Notes under the pieces: model-generated
Database searches by the model: none
What the model saw: only the letters and a program-made list of their open reading frames with translations
Told to the model about the DNA's origin: nothing
Source: Rhizobacter terrae
Lineage (GTDB): Bacteria > Pseudomonadota > Gammaproteobacteria > Burkholderiales > Burkholderiaceae_C
Direction: 5' to 3'
DNA length: 52,270 nt
Assembly: GCF_003852895.1 (NCBI RefSeq)
Contig: NZ_QUSW01000007.1
Span: forward strand, 179,141 to 231,410
Shown: in pieces, positions 26,945 through 35,807 of the stretch
How positions within the stretch are numbered: position 1 is the first letter of the stretch
How the letters are laid out: each line of letters starts with the position of its first letter
Program-made: the position numbers and the translations under genes

Positions 26945-28768
26945 TTGCAGCCGACGGACATTCGTCATCCCGACTACTTTCACAAGGTGGTCGATTGCCA
27001 GTGGGCATGCCCGGCGCACACGCCGGTGCCCGAATACATCCGCCTGATCGCCGCGGGGCGCTACGCGGATGCGTACATGGTGAACTGGGAATCCAACGTG
27101 TTCCCAGGCATCCTCGGACGAACGTGCGACCGGCCCTGCGAGCCGGCCTGCCGGCGTGGCCGTGTCGAAGAAGCGCAGGCCAGCAAGCCCGAGCCCGTGG
27201 CCATCTGCCGGCTCAAGCGCGTGGCGGCCGACTTGAAGGGCGATGTCTCCGAGCGCATGCCGCGCCTGGCGCTGCACAAGAACGGCAAGCGCGTGGCCTG
27301 CGTGGGCGCGGGACCTGCCGCGCTCACGGTCGCGCGCGACCTGGCACCGCTGGGCTACAGCGTGACGGTGTTCGATGCGGACCCGAAGGCCGGCGGCATG
27401 ATCCGCTCGCAGATCCCGCGCTTTCGATTGCCCGAAGAAGTCATTGACGAAGAGACGCAGCACGTGTTGCGGCTGGGCGTTGAATTCCGTGGCGGCGTGC
27501 GCATCGAGTCGATGAAGCAGCTGCTCGACGAGAACTGGGACGCGGTGTTCGTGGGCTCCGGTGCGCCGCGCGGACGCGACCTGTCGCTGCCCGGCCGGCA
27601 GGAAGCCGCAGCGCACATCCACATCGGCATCGACTGGCTGGCCTCCGTCTCGTTCGGCCACACCACGCACATCGGCCGTCGCGTCATCGTGCTGGGTGGC
27701 GGCAACACGGCCATGGACTGCTGCCGCACCTCCCGGCGCCTGGGCGGCGAGGAGGTGAAGGTCATCGTGCGCTCGCCCTTCGACGAGATGAAGGCCTCGC
27801 CCTGGGAGAAGGAAGACGCGATGCACGAGGGCATCCCCATCCTCGACTGCCTCGTGCCCAAGGCCTTCGTGCACGACAACGGCAAGCTCACCGGCATGCG
27901 CTTCGAGAAGGTGAAGGCCGTGCGCGACGACAAGGGCCGCCGGCAGCTCGTGCCCACTGGCGAACCCGAGCAGTTGGTCGAGTGCGACGAGGTGCTGGTG
28001 GCGGTGGGGCAGGAGAACGCCTTCCCCTGGATCGAGCGCGACATCGGCATTCACTTCGATGAGCACGGCATGCCGGCGCTGAATGCGGTGACGCTGCAGG
28101 CCAGCCGGCCCGATGTCTTCTTCGGTGGCGATGCGGCGCTGGGCCCGAAGAACATCATCTGGGCGGTGGCGCAAGGCCATGCGGCGGCCATCTCCATCGA
28201 CAAGTTCCTGCATGGCGAAGACGTGGCGCAGCGCCCGCCGCCGGGCGTGACGCTGGTGTCGCAGAAGATGGGCATCCACGAATGGAGCTATGACAACGAG
28301 GTGGCGCCCGACCTGCGCTACAAGGTGCCGTGGCGCGACGTGAACCAGGTGCTGCGCAACATCAAGGTGGAAGTGGAGCTGGGCTTCGACGCGAAGACCG
28401 CGTTCAAGGAAGCGCAGCGCTGCCTCAACTGCGACGTGCAGACGGTGTTCGCCACCGGCCAGTGCATCGAATGCGACGCCTGCGTGGACATCTGCCCGAT
28501 GGACTGCATCACCTTCACCAAGAACGGCGAGGAGCCCGAGCTGCGAACGCGATTGCGGGCACCGGCCCGGCAGGCGGATCAGGCGCTGTACGTGTCGGAC
28601 CTGCTCAAGACCGGCCGCGTGATGGTCAAGGACGAAGACGTGTGCCTGCACTGCGGCCTGTGCGCCGAGCGCTGCCCGACCGGCGCCTGGGACATGCAGA
28701 AGTTCGCGCTGGACACCGCGAAGGCGGGCCACGCCTGCCGGCAGCATCAACCGCGCAAGGTGGCATGA
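26945..28768 (+). CDS. FAD/Fe-S NAD(P) oxidoreductase subunit of a 2-oxoacid oxidoreductase (KorC/gamma-like)
   Basis: 607 residues from TTG at 26945, chosen because AAAGGGGG lies 6 bases before it; GTG at 26924 is the alternative. It is built like the glutamate synthase small subunit: an N-terminal Fe-S domain (CQWACPAHT, then CDRPCEPACRRG), an FAD site (VACVGAGPAALTVARDL) and an NAD(P) site (RRVIVLGGGNTAMDCCRTS). Two C-terminal 4Fe-4S motifs follow (CIECDACVDICPMDC and CLHCGLCAERCPTG). It would pass electrons between NAD(P) and the oxidoreductase. The next gene starts one base after the stop. A third, ~68-kDa FAD subunit of this type is known in the NADP-dependent 2-oxoglutarate oxidoreductase of Azoarcus evansii. 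Confidence 0.85.
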   Translation: MQPTDIRHPDYFHKVVDCQWACPAHTPVPEYIRLIAAGRYADAYMVNWESNVFPGILGRTCDRPCEPACRRGRVEEAQASKPEPVAICRLKRVAADLKGDVSERMPRLALHKNGKRVACVGAGPAALTVARDLAPLGYSVTVFDADPKAGGMIRSQIPRFRLPEEVIDEETQHVLRLGVEFRGGVRIESMKQLLDENWDAVFVGSGAPRGRDLSLPGRQEAAAHIHIGIDWLASVSFGHTTHIGRRVIVLGGGNTAMDCCRTSRRLGGEEVKVIVRSPFDEMKASPWEKEDAMHEGIPILDCLVPKAFVHDNGKLTGMRFEKVKAVRDDKGRRQLVPTGEPEQLVECDEVLVAVGQENAFPWIERDIGIHFDEHGMPALNAVTLQASRPDVFFGGDAALGPKNIIWAVAQGHAAAISIDKFLHGEDVAQRPPPGVTLVSQKMGIHEWSYDNEVAPDLRYKVPWRDVNQVLRNIKVEVELGFDAKTAFKEAQRCLNCDVQTVFATGQCIECDACVDICPMDCITFTKNGEEPELRTRLRAPARQADQALYVSDLLKTGRVMVKDEDVCLHCGLCAERCPTGAWDMQKFALDTAKAGHACRQHQPRKVA

Positions 28769-28769
28769 G

Positions 28770-30617
28770 ATGAAGAAGCATCGCATCGCCGCCGTCAACG
28801 ACTTCGTCGTCAAGTTCGCCAACGTGAACGGCTCGGGCTCGGCCTCGGCCAACGAGCTGTTCGCGCGGTCGCTGCTGCGCATGGGCGTGCCCGTGAGTCC
28901 GCGCAACATCTTCCCGTCCAACATCCAGGGCCTGCCCACCTGGTACGAGGTGCGAGTGAACGAGCGCGGCTACCTCGGCCGGCGCGGCGGCGTGGACCTG
29001 ATGGTCGCCATGAACCCGCAGACCTGGGACAAGGACGTGGCCGAGATCGAGCCGGGCGGCTACCTGCTGTACGACAGCAGCAAGCCCATGCCGGCCTCGA
29101 AATTCCGCGAGGACCTGAACCTCATCGGCGTGCCGCTCACCGAGATGTGCGCGACCCGCTACACCGACCCGCGCGAGCGGCAGCTGCTCAAGAACATCGT
29201 CTACGTGGGCGTGCTGTCGTCGCTGCTGGGCATCGAGCCGGAGGTCATCGCCACGCTGCTGGGCGAGCAGTACAAGGGCAAGGCCAAGCTCATCGAGCCC
29301 AACCTCGATGCCTTCATGCTGGGCCTGCACCATGGCCGCGACGTGCTGGACGACGTGATCGAGCTGAAGGTGGAACGCCGCGATGCGGTGGGCAAGCGCA
29401 TCTTCATGGAAGGCAATGCCGCCGCGGCACTGGGCTGCGTGTACGGCGGCGCGACGGTGTGCGCCTGGTATCCCATCACGCCGTCGTCCTCGGTGGCGGA
29501 GGCTTTCCAAAAGTACTGCAGCCGCTACCGCGTGGACAAGGCGACGGGCCAGAACCGCTTCGCCATCGTGCAGGCGGAAGACGAGATCGCCTCCATCGGC
29601 ATCGTGACCGGTGCGGGATGGAACGGTTCGCGCGCCTTCACCTGCACCTCGGGGCCGGGCGTGTCGCTGATGACCGAGTTCATCGGCCTGGCCTATTTCG
29701 CCGAGATTCCGGCCACCATCATCAACGTGCAGCGCGGTGGGCCATCCACCGGCATGCCCACGCGCACGCAGCAGGCTGACCTGCTGAGCTGCGCGTATGC
29801 GTCGCACGGTGACACCAAGCACGTGCTGCTGTTCCCCGAAGACCCGCACGAATGCTTCGAGTTCGGTGCCGCCGCGCTGGACCTGGCGGACCGCCTGCAG
29901 ACCCCGGTGTTCCTGATGACCGACCTGGACATCGGCATGAACCATCGCCTGTGCGAGCCGCTGCAATGGGACGACAGCCGCCGCTACGACCGCGGCAAGG
30001 TGATGTCGCGCGAGGACCTGGACAGCGGACGCGACTTCGGGCGCTACCTGGACGTGGACGGCGACGGTATCCCCTACCGCACGCTGCCGGGCACGCATCC
30101 GGAACGCGGTGCCTACTTCACCCGCGGCACGACGCGCGATGCCTATGCGCGCTACTCGGAGGCAGGGCCGGACTACGTCTACAACGTCGAGCGCCTGCTT
30201 CGAAAGTTCGAGACCGCCAAGAAGCTGGTGCCGCAGCCACTGGAGCGCAAGGCGGCCAGGCCGACGCGGCATGGGGTGCTGTACTTCGGCTCGACCAGTC
30301 CCGCAATGAGCGAGGCCTTCGATGCCTTGCAGGCCAAGGGGCTGCATGTGGACCTGATGCGCATCCGCGCCTTTCCGTTCAGCGAGGCGGTGGATCGCTT
30401 CATCGCCGAACACGACAGCGTGTTCGTGATCGAGCAGAACCGCGATGCGCAGCTGCGCACGATGTTGATGACCGAGCAGGAGGTCGATCCGGCGCGGCTC
30501 ATTCCCATCCTGCACTTCGATGGGACGCCGATCACCGCGCGCTTCATCACGGATGCGATTGCCAAGCGCATGCCGGGCGCGAACGTGGAGTCGATCAAGA
30601 AGGGGCTGGTGGCATGA
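28770..30617 (+). CDS. korA: 2-oxoacid:acceptor oxidoreductase, fused gamma-alpha subunit
   Basis: 615 residues. The N-terminal ~190 residues are the gamma domain (FANVNGSGSASANELFARSL; IFPSNIQGLPTWYEVRVNER), joined to the alpha (pyrimidine-binding) domain with GNAAAALGCVYGGATVCAWY followed by PITPSSS. This fused layout is typical of KorA-type 2-oxoglutarate oxidoreductases. With the beta subunit it oxidatively decarboxylates a 2-oxoacid to its acyl-CoA, giving electrons to ferredoxin. The substrate is inferred as 2-oxoglutarate from layout; pyruvate or another 2-oxoacid is possible. The gene overlaps the beta gene by four bases. Confidence 0.88.
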   Translation: MKKHRIAAVNDFVVKFANVNGSGSASANELFARSLLRMGVPVSPRNIFPSNIQGLPTWYEVRVNERGYLGRRGGVDLMVAMNPQTWDKDVAEIEPGGYLLYDSSKPMPASKFREDLNLIGVPLTEMCATRYTDPRERQLLKNIVYVGVLSSLLGIEPEVIATLLGEQYKGKAKLIEPNLDAFMLGLHHGRDVLDDVIELKVERRDAVGKRIFMEGNAAAALGCVYGGATVCAWYPITPSSSVAEAFQKYCSRYRVDKATGQNRFAIVQAEDEIASIGIVTGAGWNGSRAFTCTSGPGVSLMTEFIGLAYFAEIPATIINVQRGGPSTGMPTRTQQADLLSCAYASHGDTKHVLLFPEDPHECFEFGAAALDLADRLQTPVFLMTDLDIGMNHRLCEPLQWDDSRRYDRGKVMSREDLDSGRDFGRYLDVDGDGIPYRTLPGTHPERGAYFTRGTTRDAYARYSEAGPDYVYNVERLLRKFETAKKLVPQPLERKAARPTRHGVLYFGSTSPAMSEAFDALQAKGLHVDLMRIRAFPFSEAVDRFIAEHDSVFVIEQNRDAQLRTMLMTEQEVDPARLIPILHFDGTPITARFITDAIAKRMPGANVESIKKGLVA

Positions 30618-31669
30618 CGTATCTTGCGAAACCCAAGCTGCACCACCCCACTCTGCCGAAGAACACCCTCGGCTTCACGCGCCGCGACTATGAAGGCAAG
30701 GTCTCCACGCTGTGCGCCGGCTGCGGGCATGACTCGATCTCGGCCGCGCTCATCCAGGCCTGCTGGGAACTGGACATCGAGCCGCACCGCATGGCCAAGC
30801 TGTCGGGCATTGGCTGTTCGTCCAAGACGCCGGACTACTTCCTGGGCAACTCGCATGGCTTCAACACGGTGCATGGCCGCATGCCTTCGGTGCTCACCGG
30901 CGCCAACCTGGCCAATCGCGAACTGTTGTACCTGGGGGTGTCGGGCGACGGCGATTCCGCGTCCATTGGCCTGGGCCAGTTCGCGCACGCCATGCGGCGC
31001 GGCGTGAACATGACCTACATCGTGGAGAACAACGGCGTGTACGGCCTCACCAAGGGCCAGTTCTCCGCCACCGCGGACCAGGGCAGCAAGTCCAAGAAGG
31101 GCGTGATCAACAGCGACGCGCCCATCGATCTCGTGGCGCTTGCATTGCAGCTCGGCGCGACCTATGTGGGGCGCAGCTTCTCGGGCGACAAGGACCAGCT
31201 GGTGCCGCTCATCAAGGGGGCGCTCAGGCACCGCGGCGCGGCGTTCATCGACGTCATCAGCCCGTGCGTCGCCTTCAACAACCACGCGGGCAGCACCAAG
31301 AGTTACGACTACGTGCGGGCCCACAACGAAGCGGTGAACCGGCTGGACTTCATGCCCAGGCGCGACCCCGTCAGTGCGAGCTACGCACCGGGCGAGGTCA
31401 TCGAAGTCACGCAGCACGATGGCAGCGTGCTGCGCCTTCGCAAGCTGGCCGAGGGCTACGACGCCGGCGACCGCCTCGCGGCGATGACGCACATCCACGC
31501 GCACGAGGCGCGCGGCGAGATCCTCACCGGACTGCTCTACGTGCGCGGCGACTCGCAGGACCTGCATGCCCACTTGCGCACCGTGGATACACCGCTGAAC
31601 CGCCTGGCGGAAGCCGAGCTGTGCCCCGGCTCCGCGGTGCTGGCTGCCCTGAATGCCGAACTAGCCTAG
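30614..31669 (+). CDS. korB: 2-oxoacid:ferredoxin oxidoreductase beta subunit
   Basis: 351 residues. It holds the thiamine pyrophosphate site: LCAGCGHDSIS, then GIGCSSKTPDYF and the TPP motif GDGDSASIGLGQFAHAMRRG, ending in VENNGVYGLTKGQ. This is the catalytic half of the KorAB pair. ATG at 30614 overlaps the alpha stop (ATGA); the frame is open further upstream but only in read-through of the alpha gene. The stop codon lies inside a 16-bp perfect inverted repeat that may end the operon. Confidence 0.9.
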   Translation: MTYLAKPKLHHPTLPKNTLGFTRRDYEGKVSTLCAGCGHDSISAALIQACWELDIEPHRMAKLSGIGCSSKTPDYFLGNSHGFNTVHGRMPSVLTGANLANRELLYLGVSGDGDSASIGLGQFAHAMRRGVNMTYIVENNGVYGLTKGQFSATADQGSKSKKGVINSDAPIDLVALALQLGATYVGRSFSGDKDQLVPLIKGALRHRGAAFIDVISPCVAFNNHAGSTKSYDYVRAHNEAVNRLDFMPRRDPVSASYAPGEVIEVTQHDGSVLRLRKLAEGYDAGDRLAAMTHIHAHEARGEILTGLLYVRGDSQDLHAHLRTVDTPLNRLAEAELCPGSAVLAALNAELA

Positions 31670-31703
31670 ACCAGTTGTCACCCAGGCGACAACTGGTCTA
31701 GGC
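31664..31703. promoter_or_regulatory. Perfect 16-bp inverted repeat at the end of the kor operon
   Basis: Arms GCCTAGACCAGTTGTC (31664-31679) and GACAACTGGTCTAGGC (31688-31703) pair without mismatch around an 8-base loop. The left arm contains the korB stop codon. There is no T-run after it, so it is a poor intrinsic terminator for the plus strand. It lies about 50 bases upstream of the sigma-54-like promoter of the TonB receptor and could be an activator site. Confidence 0.6.
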
Positions 31704-31749
31704 CGGTTGAAGTCGCCTTCTCGCGACATCAAGGAATACCCTTCCTGCG

Positions 31750-31766
31750 CGGCACGCGGCTTGCAT
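31750..31766 (+). promoter_or_regulatory. Sigma-54-type (-24/-12) promoter of the TonB receptor gene
   Basis: CGGCACG-CGGC-TTGCAT matches the consensus TGGCACG-N4-TTGCW in all but the first base. The invariant GG (31751-31752) and GC (31763-31764) have the required 10 bases between them. The predicted start is near 31775, giving a leader of about 115 bases to the ATG at 31891. Confidence 0.55.
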
Positions 31767-31890
31767 CAAGAATCGCCCGCGCAGGGATTCGGTGCAGCTT
31801 TCGACCGTTCGACACGGGCGAGACGAACGCGCACCGCGGCCTGGTCCACCGATCAACTGACACTTCCCCACGAGGGAGCAGGAGGAATAC

Positions 31891-34638
31891 ATGTTCCAGA
31901 CGACACGTCTGTGTCGCGGGCTTGCGCTCGCATTCGGAGGGTGCCTCGCGCTGTGCGCGCTGGGCGCCTCGGCACAGGAACAGCAGCTGGGGCGCGTCGA
32001 AGTGACGGGCTCCTCCATCAAGCGGGTCGAGTCCGAGACCGCACTGCCCGTCACCGTCATCACGCGCGAGCAGATCGAGCGCAGCGGCGCCACCAACGTC
32101 GAAGCCCTCCTGCAGCGCGTCACGGCCAGCGCGGCGATGCAGTCCGACACCACGCAGGGCGCGGGCTACGCGACCTCCAACGCGAACATGCGCGGCCTGG
32201 GCGCGAACTCCACCCTCGTCCTGCTCAACGGCCGCCGCCTGGCCAACCATCCGTTCGGCAGCATCGGCGGCACGGTGGCGGTGGACCTGAACAGCATTCC
32301 CTTCGCCGCCATCGAGCGCATCGAAGTGCTGCGCGACGGCGCCTCGGCGGTGTACGGCACCGACGCGGTGGGTGGGGTGATCAACTTCATCACGCGCCGC
32401 GACTACACCAAGGGTGAACTCAGCGTGCGCTACGGCGCGCCGCAGCAGAACATCGGCGGCAAGGAAAGCGGCGTCACGCTGTCCTACGGCATGGGCGACA
32501 TCGCCTCCGACGGCTACAACCTGCTGCTCACCGGCAACTACCAGAAGAACACCCGCATCCGCGCGGTGGACCAGGGCTACTACAACCGCGGCATCCAGGA
32601 GATCCCGGGTTCCGATCCCCCGACCTCGGGCCGCGCCTTCCCGGGCCGCCTGGTGGACTACAACCTGAGCCCTGGTGCCTACCGCGACGCCACCTTCACC
32701 GACCCCACCTTCGCGCCTTGCGATCCGGTGAACACCGTGGTCGTGACCGCAGCCGCACCCACGCCCAGTGGTGCTCCGCTCAAGCGCTGCCGCTTCATCT
32801 ACTCGGCCACGCTGGACAACCTGCCCGACCAGGACAAGTACGACATCTTCGGCCGCTTCACCAAGAAGATCAGCAACGACATGGAGTTCTTCGCGGAGGC
32901 TTCCTTCGCGCAGAACCACAACATCGGCCGCGTGGCGCCGGTGCCCATCGACTCCACCGCCGGCCACCTGGACCCGACGACGGCGCTGTACCCGAGCTTC
33001 GCGATTCCGGTCACGAGCAAGTACTTCCCGGCCGCGCTGCTGACCAGCCTGGGCTACACCGTGCCCACCACCGGCATGGCCGAAGTCTCGATGCGCGCCG
33101 TGCCCGTGGGCAACCGCATCAACGACAACACCAACCAGCAGACGCGCCTGCAGGGCGGCTTCAAGGGCACCTTCAGCGGCTGGGACTACGACACCGCGCT
33201 GACCTACGCCCGCGGCACCGGCGACCTGAAATACTTCGGCTACATCAACGAGCCCAAGTTCATCGCGGCGCTGGCCACCGGCAACATCAACCCCTTCGGC
33301 CCGAACGACGCGGCTGGTGATGCGCTGCTTCGCACGACGCTGATGGAAGGTCCGATGCGCCAGTCCACCAGCACCACCACCGTGCTGGACGGCAAGGCCA
33401 GCCGCGAGCTGATGCCCATGGCCGGCGGCAACCTGGCCGTGGCCGCGGGCTTCGACCTGCGCCGCGAGCAGGCCAACGACCATCCGGTGAACGCCGACTA
33501 CAGCGCCGGCCTGCACATCGGCGGCGAAGGCTCGGTGCCCGAGACCAACGCCAGCCGCAATGTCATCGGCGTGTTCGGCGAGTTGAGCGCGCCCTTCGCC
33601 AAGGGCTTCGAGGCCGGCCTTGCCGCGCGCTTCGACCGCTACAGCGACTTCGGCTCGACCTTCAACCCGCGCGCCAGCCTGCGCTGGCAGCCGGACAAGA
33701 CCATGCTGCTGCGCGCTTCGGCCGGCACCGGCTTCCGGGCGCCGTCGCTGTGGGACGTGAACAGCCCGCCGTCGATGACCAACACCGCGAACTCGCTGGT
33801 GGACCCGGCCTGCCCGATCGCCGACGACTCGCGCTGCGAGAGCCAGTTCAACGAGCGCTTCGCCTCGTCGCCCAACCTCAAGCCCGAGAAGTCGCAGCAG
33901 TTCACGCTGGGCCTGGTGTTCGAACCCACGCCGAGCATCTCCGCTGCGGTGGACTACTGGTACATCGCCAAGAAGGACCAGATCAGCGTGATCACCGGTG
34001 ACGCCATCCTGACGGACCCGGCGCTGCTGGCCAAGTTCGGCAGCCGCATCCACCGCACGCCGGACGGCTTCATCAGCTACATCGACACGCCGATCGAGAA
34101 CCTGGGCGACCTCAAGACCTCGGGCATCGACATCGACGTCAAGACGCGCTGGAACCTGGAGTCGCTGGGCCGCCTGACCATTGGCCTGGCCGGCACCTAC
34201 GTCAACACGTACAAGCTGCAGAACTACAAGGACGGCCCGTACACCAGCTACGTGGGCACCGCCGGCGACGGCGGCAGCGTGCAGCCGCATCCGCGCTGGC
34301 AGCACACGCTGAGCTTCGACCTGCAGCAAGGCCCCTGGGGCGTGACGCTGGAGAACCAGTTCGTGAAGGGCTGGACGGAAGCCGCATCGCTGGTGGACGC
34401 CAACATCGGCGTCGCGACGGACTACCACGTCAAGGACTCCAGCCGCTGGAATATCTCGGGCATGTACAACGGCGTGAAGAACCTGACCGTGCGCGTGGGC
34501 ATCCGCAACCTCTTCGACAAGGAGCCGCCGTTCACCGCGGTGCCGTCGTACGGCTCGCATGCCGCCGGTTATGCGGCCTCGTTCGTGGATCCCCGCAAGC
34601 GCTTCTTCTACGCGTCGCTGGGGTACCAGTTCAAGTAA
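31891..34638 (+). CDS. TonB-dependent outer-membrane receptor
   Basis: 915 residues. A signal peptide (1 to about 28, ending LGASAQ) precedes VEVTGSSIKRVESETALPVT and a plug domain with NANMRGLGANSTLVLLNGRR and IERIEVLRDGASAVYGTDAV. A 22-strand-type barrel follows, ending in a C-terminal aromatic strand (KRFFYASLGYQFK). It would import a substrate with TonB energy. The VEVTGSxIKR subclass is broad in substrate (peptides, carbohydrates, siderophores), so none is assigned. GGAGGAA precedes the ATG. There is no adjacent FecI/FecR pair. A sigma-54-like promoter and a dyad lie upstream; an intrinsic terminator follows. Confidence 0.93.
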   Translation: MFQTTRLCRGLALAFGGCLALCALGASAQEQQLGRVEVTGSSIKRVESETALPVTVITREQIERSGATNVEALLQRVTASAAMQSDTTQGAGYATSNANMRGLGANSTLVLLNGRRLANHPFGSIGGTVAVDLNSIPFAAIERIEVLRDGASAVYGTDAVGGVINFITRRDYTKGELSVRYGAPQQNIGGKESGVTLSYGMGDIASDGYNLLLTGNYQKNTRIRAVDQGYYNRGIQEIPGSDPPTSGRAFPGRLVDYNLSPGAYRDATFTDPTFAPCDPVNTVVVTAAAPTPSGAPLKRCRFIYSATLDNLPDQDKYDIFGRFTKKISNDMEFFAEASFAQNHNIGRVAPVPIDSTAGHLDPTTALYPSFAIPVTSKYFPAALLTSLGYTVPTTGMAEVSMRAVPVGNRINDNTNQQTRLQGGFKGTFSGWDYDTALTYARGTGDLKYFGYINEPKFIAALATGNINPFGPNDAAGDALLRTTLMEGPMRQSTSTTTVLDGKASRELMPMAGGNLAVAAGFDLRREQANDHPVNADYSAGLHIGGEGSVPETNASRNVIGVFGELSAPFAKGFEAGLAARFDRYSDFGSTFNPRASLRWQPDKTMLLRASAGTGFRAPSLWDVNSPPSMTNTANSLVDPACPIADDSRCESQFNERFASSPNLKPEKSQQFTLGLVFEPTPSISAAVDYWYIAKKDQISVITGDAILTDPALLAKFGSRIHRTPDGFISYIDTPIENLGDLKTSGIDIDVKTRWNLESLGRLTIGLAGTYVNTYKLQNYKDGPYTSYVGTAGDGGSVQPHPRWQHTLSFDLQQGPWGVTLENQFVKGWTEAASLVDANIGVATDYHVKDSSRWNISGMYNGVKNLTVRVGIRNLFDKEPPFTAVPSYGSHAAGYAASFVDPRKRFFYASLGYQFK

Positions 34639-34658
34639 GACGGGCTGGTGTGATTGGG

Positions 34659-34687
34659 AAGGGCGTCCGTTGGGGCGCCCTTTTTCT
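34659..34687 (+). terminator. Intrinsic terminator of the TonB receptor gene
   Basis: The arms AAGGGCG (34659-34665) and CGCCCTT (34676-34682) form a 7-bp stem followed by a T-rich tract (TTTTTCTTTC). Confidence 0.75.
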
Positions 34688-34718
34688 TTCTTCTTTCGCC
34701 TCGTTCTGGTGGTTCCGC

Positions 34719-34945
34719 GGCAGGCGGCATGGGCCAGGGGCTGCGGCTGTGGCGGTCGGCCTGCGGCCGACTGCGCTGTGCTGCTCGCACCGAGGGGTGC
34801 ACGGGGAAACTCCCGCCGCGCGCCTGCGGTGCGCTCTGGTCAGACAGTCCCCGTGAGTATGAGGACGAAGCGTGCTGCGCACGCCACCCCTCGGTGCTGC
34901 GCTGCTCGCCGCCACAGACGCAGCCCCTGGCCCATGCCGCCTGCC
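34719..34945. repeat. Long imperfect inverted repeat 1 in the 34.64-35.37 kb gene-free region
   Basis: The outer arms (34719-34745 and 34919-34945) are perfect 27-bp reverse complements. Pairing continues inward with few mismatches, including GCACCGAGGGGTG near 34788 with its complement near 34890, and CACGGGGA (34800-34807) with TCCCCGTG (34848-34855). The whole could fold as one long hairpin. I see no credible gene. It looks like the chromosomal intergenic repeats common in Burkholderiales; that identity is inferred. Confidence 0.75.
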
Positions 34946-34994
34946 GCTCAACAACCGATGGGTGTGCTCGACGAGAAAACCCAATGCTGCAACA

Positions 34995-35308
34995 GCAAAG
35001 GCGTGGGTGGGCTGGCTGGGGCGCGCATCAGGAAGCGGCGAGGAGGTGAGCACGGACACAAGAGGTCCAGACCTCTTGTGCCTTGCGAACGGCCGGGCCT
35101 TGGCCCGGCGCGGCCTGCAAGGCCAGGGCTTGTGGTCGCGCGCGCAGCGCGCTTCGTCATCTGACTTGCCGCAGCTGTTTGAGCGCAGCGCACCGCAGGG
35201 GCCTGAAGCGAGTTTCTCGCCGGACCACAAGCCCGAGCACCGCAGCGGAGTCGGCCAACGGCCGACCGCTTCCGCCGCGCGCCCCAGCCAGCCCACCCGC
35301 GCCTTTGC
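34995..35308. repeat. Long inverted repeat 2, nested, in the same gene-free region
   Basis: The outer arms (34995-35026 and 35277-35308) are 32 bases with one mismatch. Inside are a 12-bp pair, GGGCTTGTGGTC (35126-35137) with GACCACAAGCCC (35223-35234), and a short perfect hairpin at 35057-35080. The phrase CAGCTGTTTGAGCGCAGCG (35167-35185) resembles dispersed betaproteobacterial intergenic repeats. Together with repeat 1 it fills most of the 730 gene-free bases; 35309-35368 shows nothing. Confidence 0.72.
35057..35080. repeat. Perfect 10-bp hairpin inside inverted repeat 2
   Basis: CACAAGAGGT (35057-35066), a CCAG loop, then ACCTCTTGTG (35071-35080). It is followed by a second small palindrome (CCGGGCC, TT, GGCCCGG) near 35093-35108. 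No T-run follows, so it is probably a structural part of the repeat and not a terminator. Confidence 0.6.
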
Positions 35309-35368
35309 CCATCCCATCGATGGTCAGACACCAAAAACCGTCAAGGAAACGCGACGCAACCAGCCAGA

Positions 35369-35797
35369 TCACTGCCCGGGGCAGGAGATCACCGCGGTGG
35401 CCACCAGCTCGTCGAAGAGCGCGATGGTGGCTCTGGCGGACATGGTGTACGGGTCCAGCACAGGCCGGTCGGAGTATTTCAGCAGCACGCCCGGGTTCAG
35501 GCGCGACAGGTTGGCCTGGCCCATGGCCCAGCCGGCGAAGCGGCGCTCGCCGATCTCGTCGTAGCTGAGCAGCACCACGTCCTTGTGCCGCTTGTCGTGC
35601 GTGATGGCGTTGTAGAGCGCACTCACCGCATCGCGTCCGCCCTCGAGCAACTGCAGGAAGACACCGTCGGAGAAGATCAACACGCCGGTGATGCCCTGCA
35701 CGAGGTTGTGGTTGCGCGACGTCTTGGTGATGGCCGCGAGGCTCTCGGGCGTGACCGCTTCGGCGGCCCGGCTTGCGTAGATCAGTCGTACCAGCAT
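35369..35797 (-). CDS. BLUF-domain blue-light photoreceptor (stand-alone)
   Basis: 142 residues, nearly all one BLUF domain with a short helical tail. The flavin-site residues fall exactly 14 positions before their AppA numbers: Tyr7 (Y21), Asn31 (N45), Gln49 (Q63), Trp90 (W104) and Met92 (M106). It should bind FAD and undergo the red-shift photocycle. There is no output domain, so it acts through a partner protein as short BLUF proteins do. GAGGAG precedes the ATG. It lies 10 bases behind folE on the same strand and should be co-transcribed with it. Confidence 0.93.
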   Translation of the reverse strand: MLVRLIYASRAAEAVTPESLAAITKTSRNHNLVQGITGVLIFSDGVFLQLLEGGRDAVSALYNAITHDKRHKDVVLLSYDEIGERRFAGWAMGQANLSRLNPGVLLKYSDRPVLDPYTMSARATIALFDELVATAVISCPGQ

Positions 35798-35807
35798 GGC
35801 CGTCTCC

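Noticed and set aside
34719-35308. Possible CRISPR array in the repeat region
   Set aside because: The repeats are inverted, of unequal spacing and sequence, with no regular direct repeat and spacer pattern and no cas genes.
34719-35308. Possible insertion sequence
   Set aside because: Inverted repeats are present, but there is no transposase frame and I could not see a flanking target duplication.
34559-35564. Several open frames in the region after the TonB receptor
   Set aside because: They run through the nested inverted repeats on both strands, have biased composition and no ribosome sites, and overlap each other.
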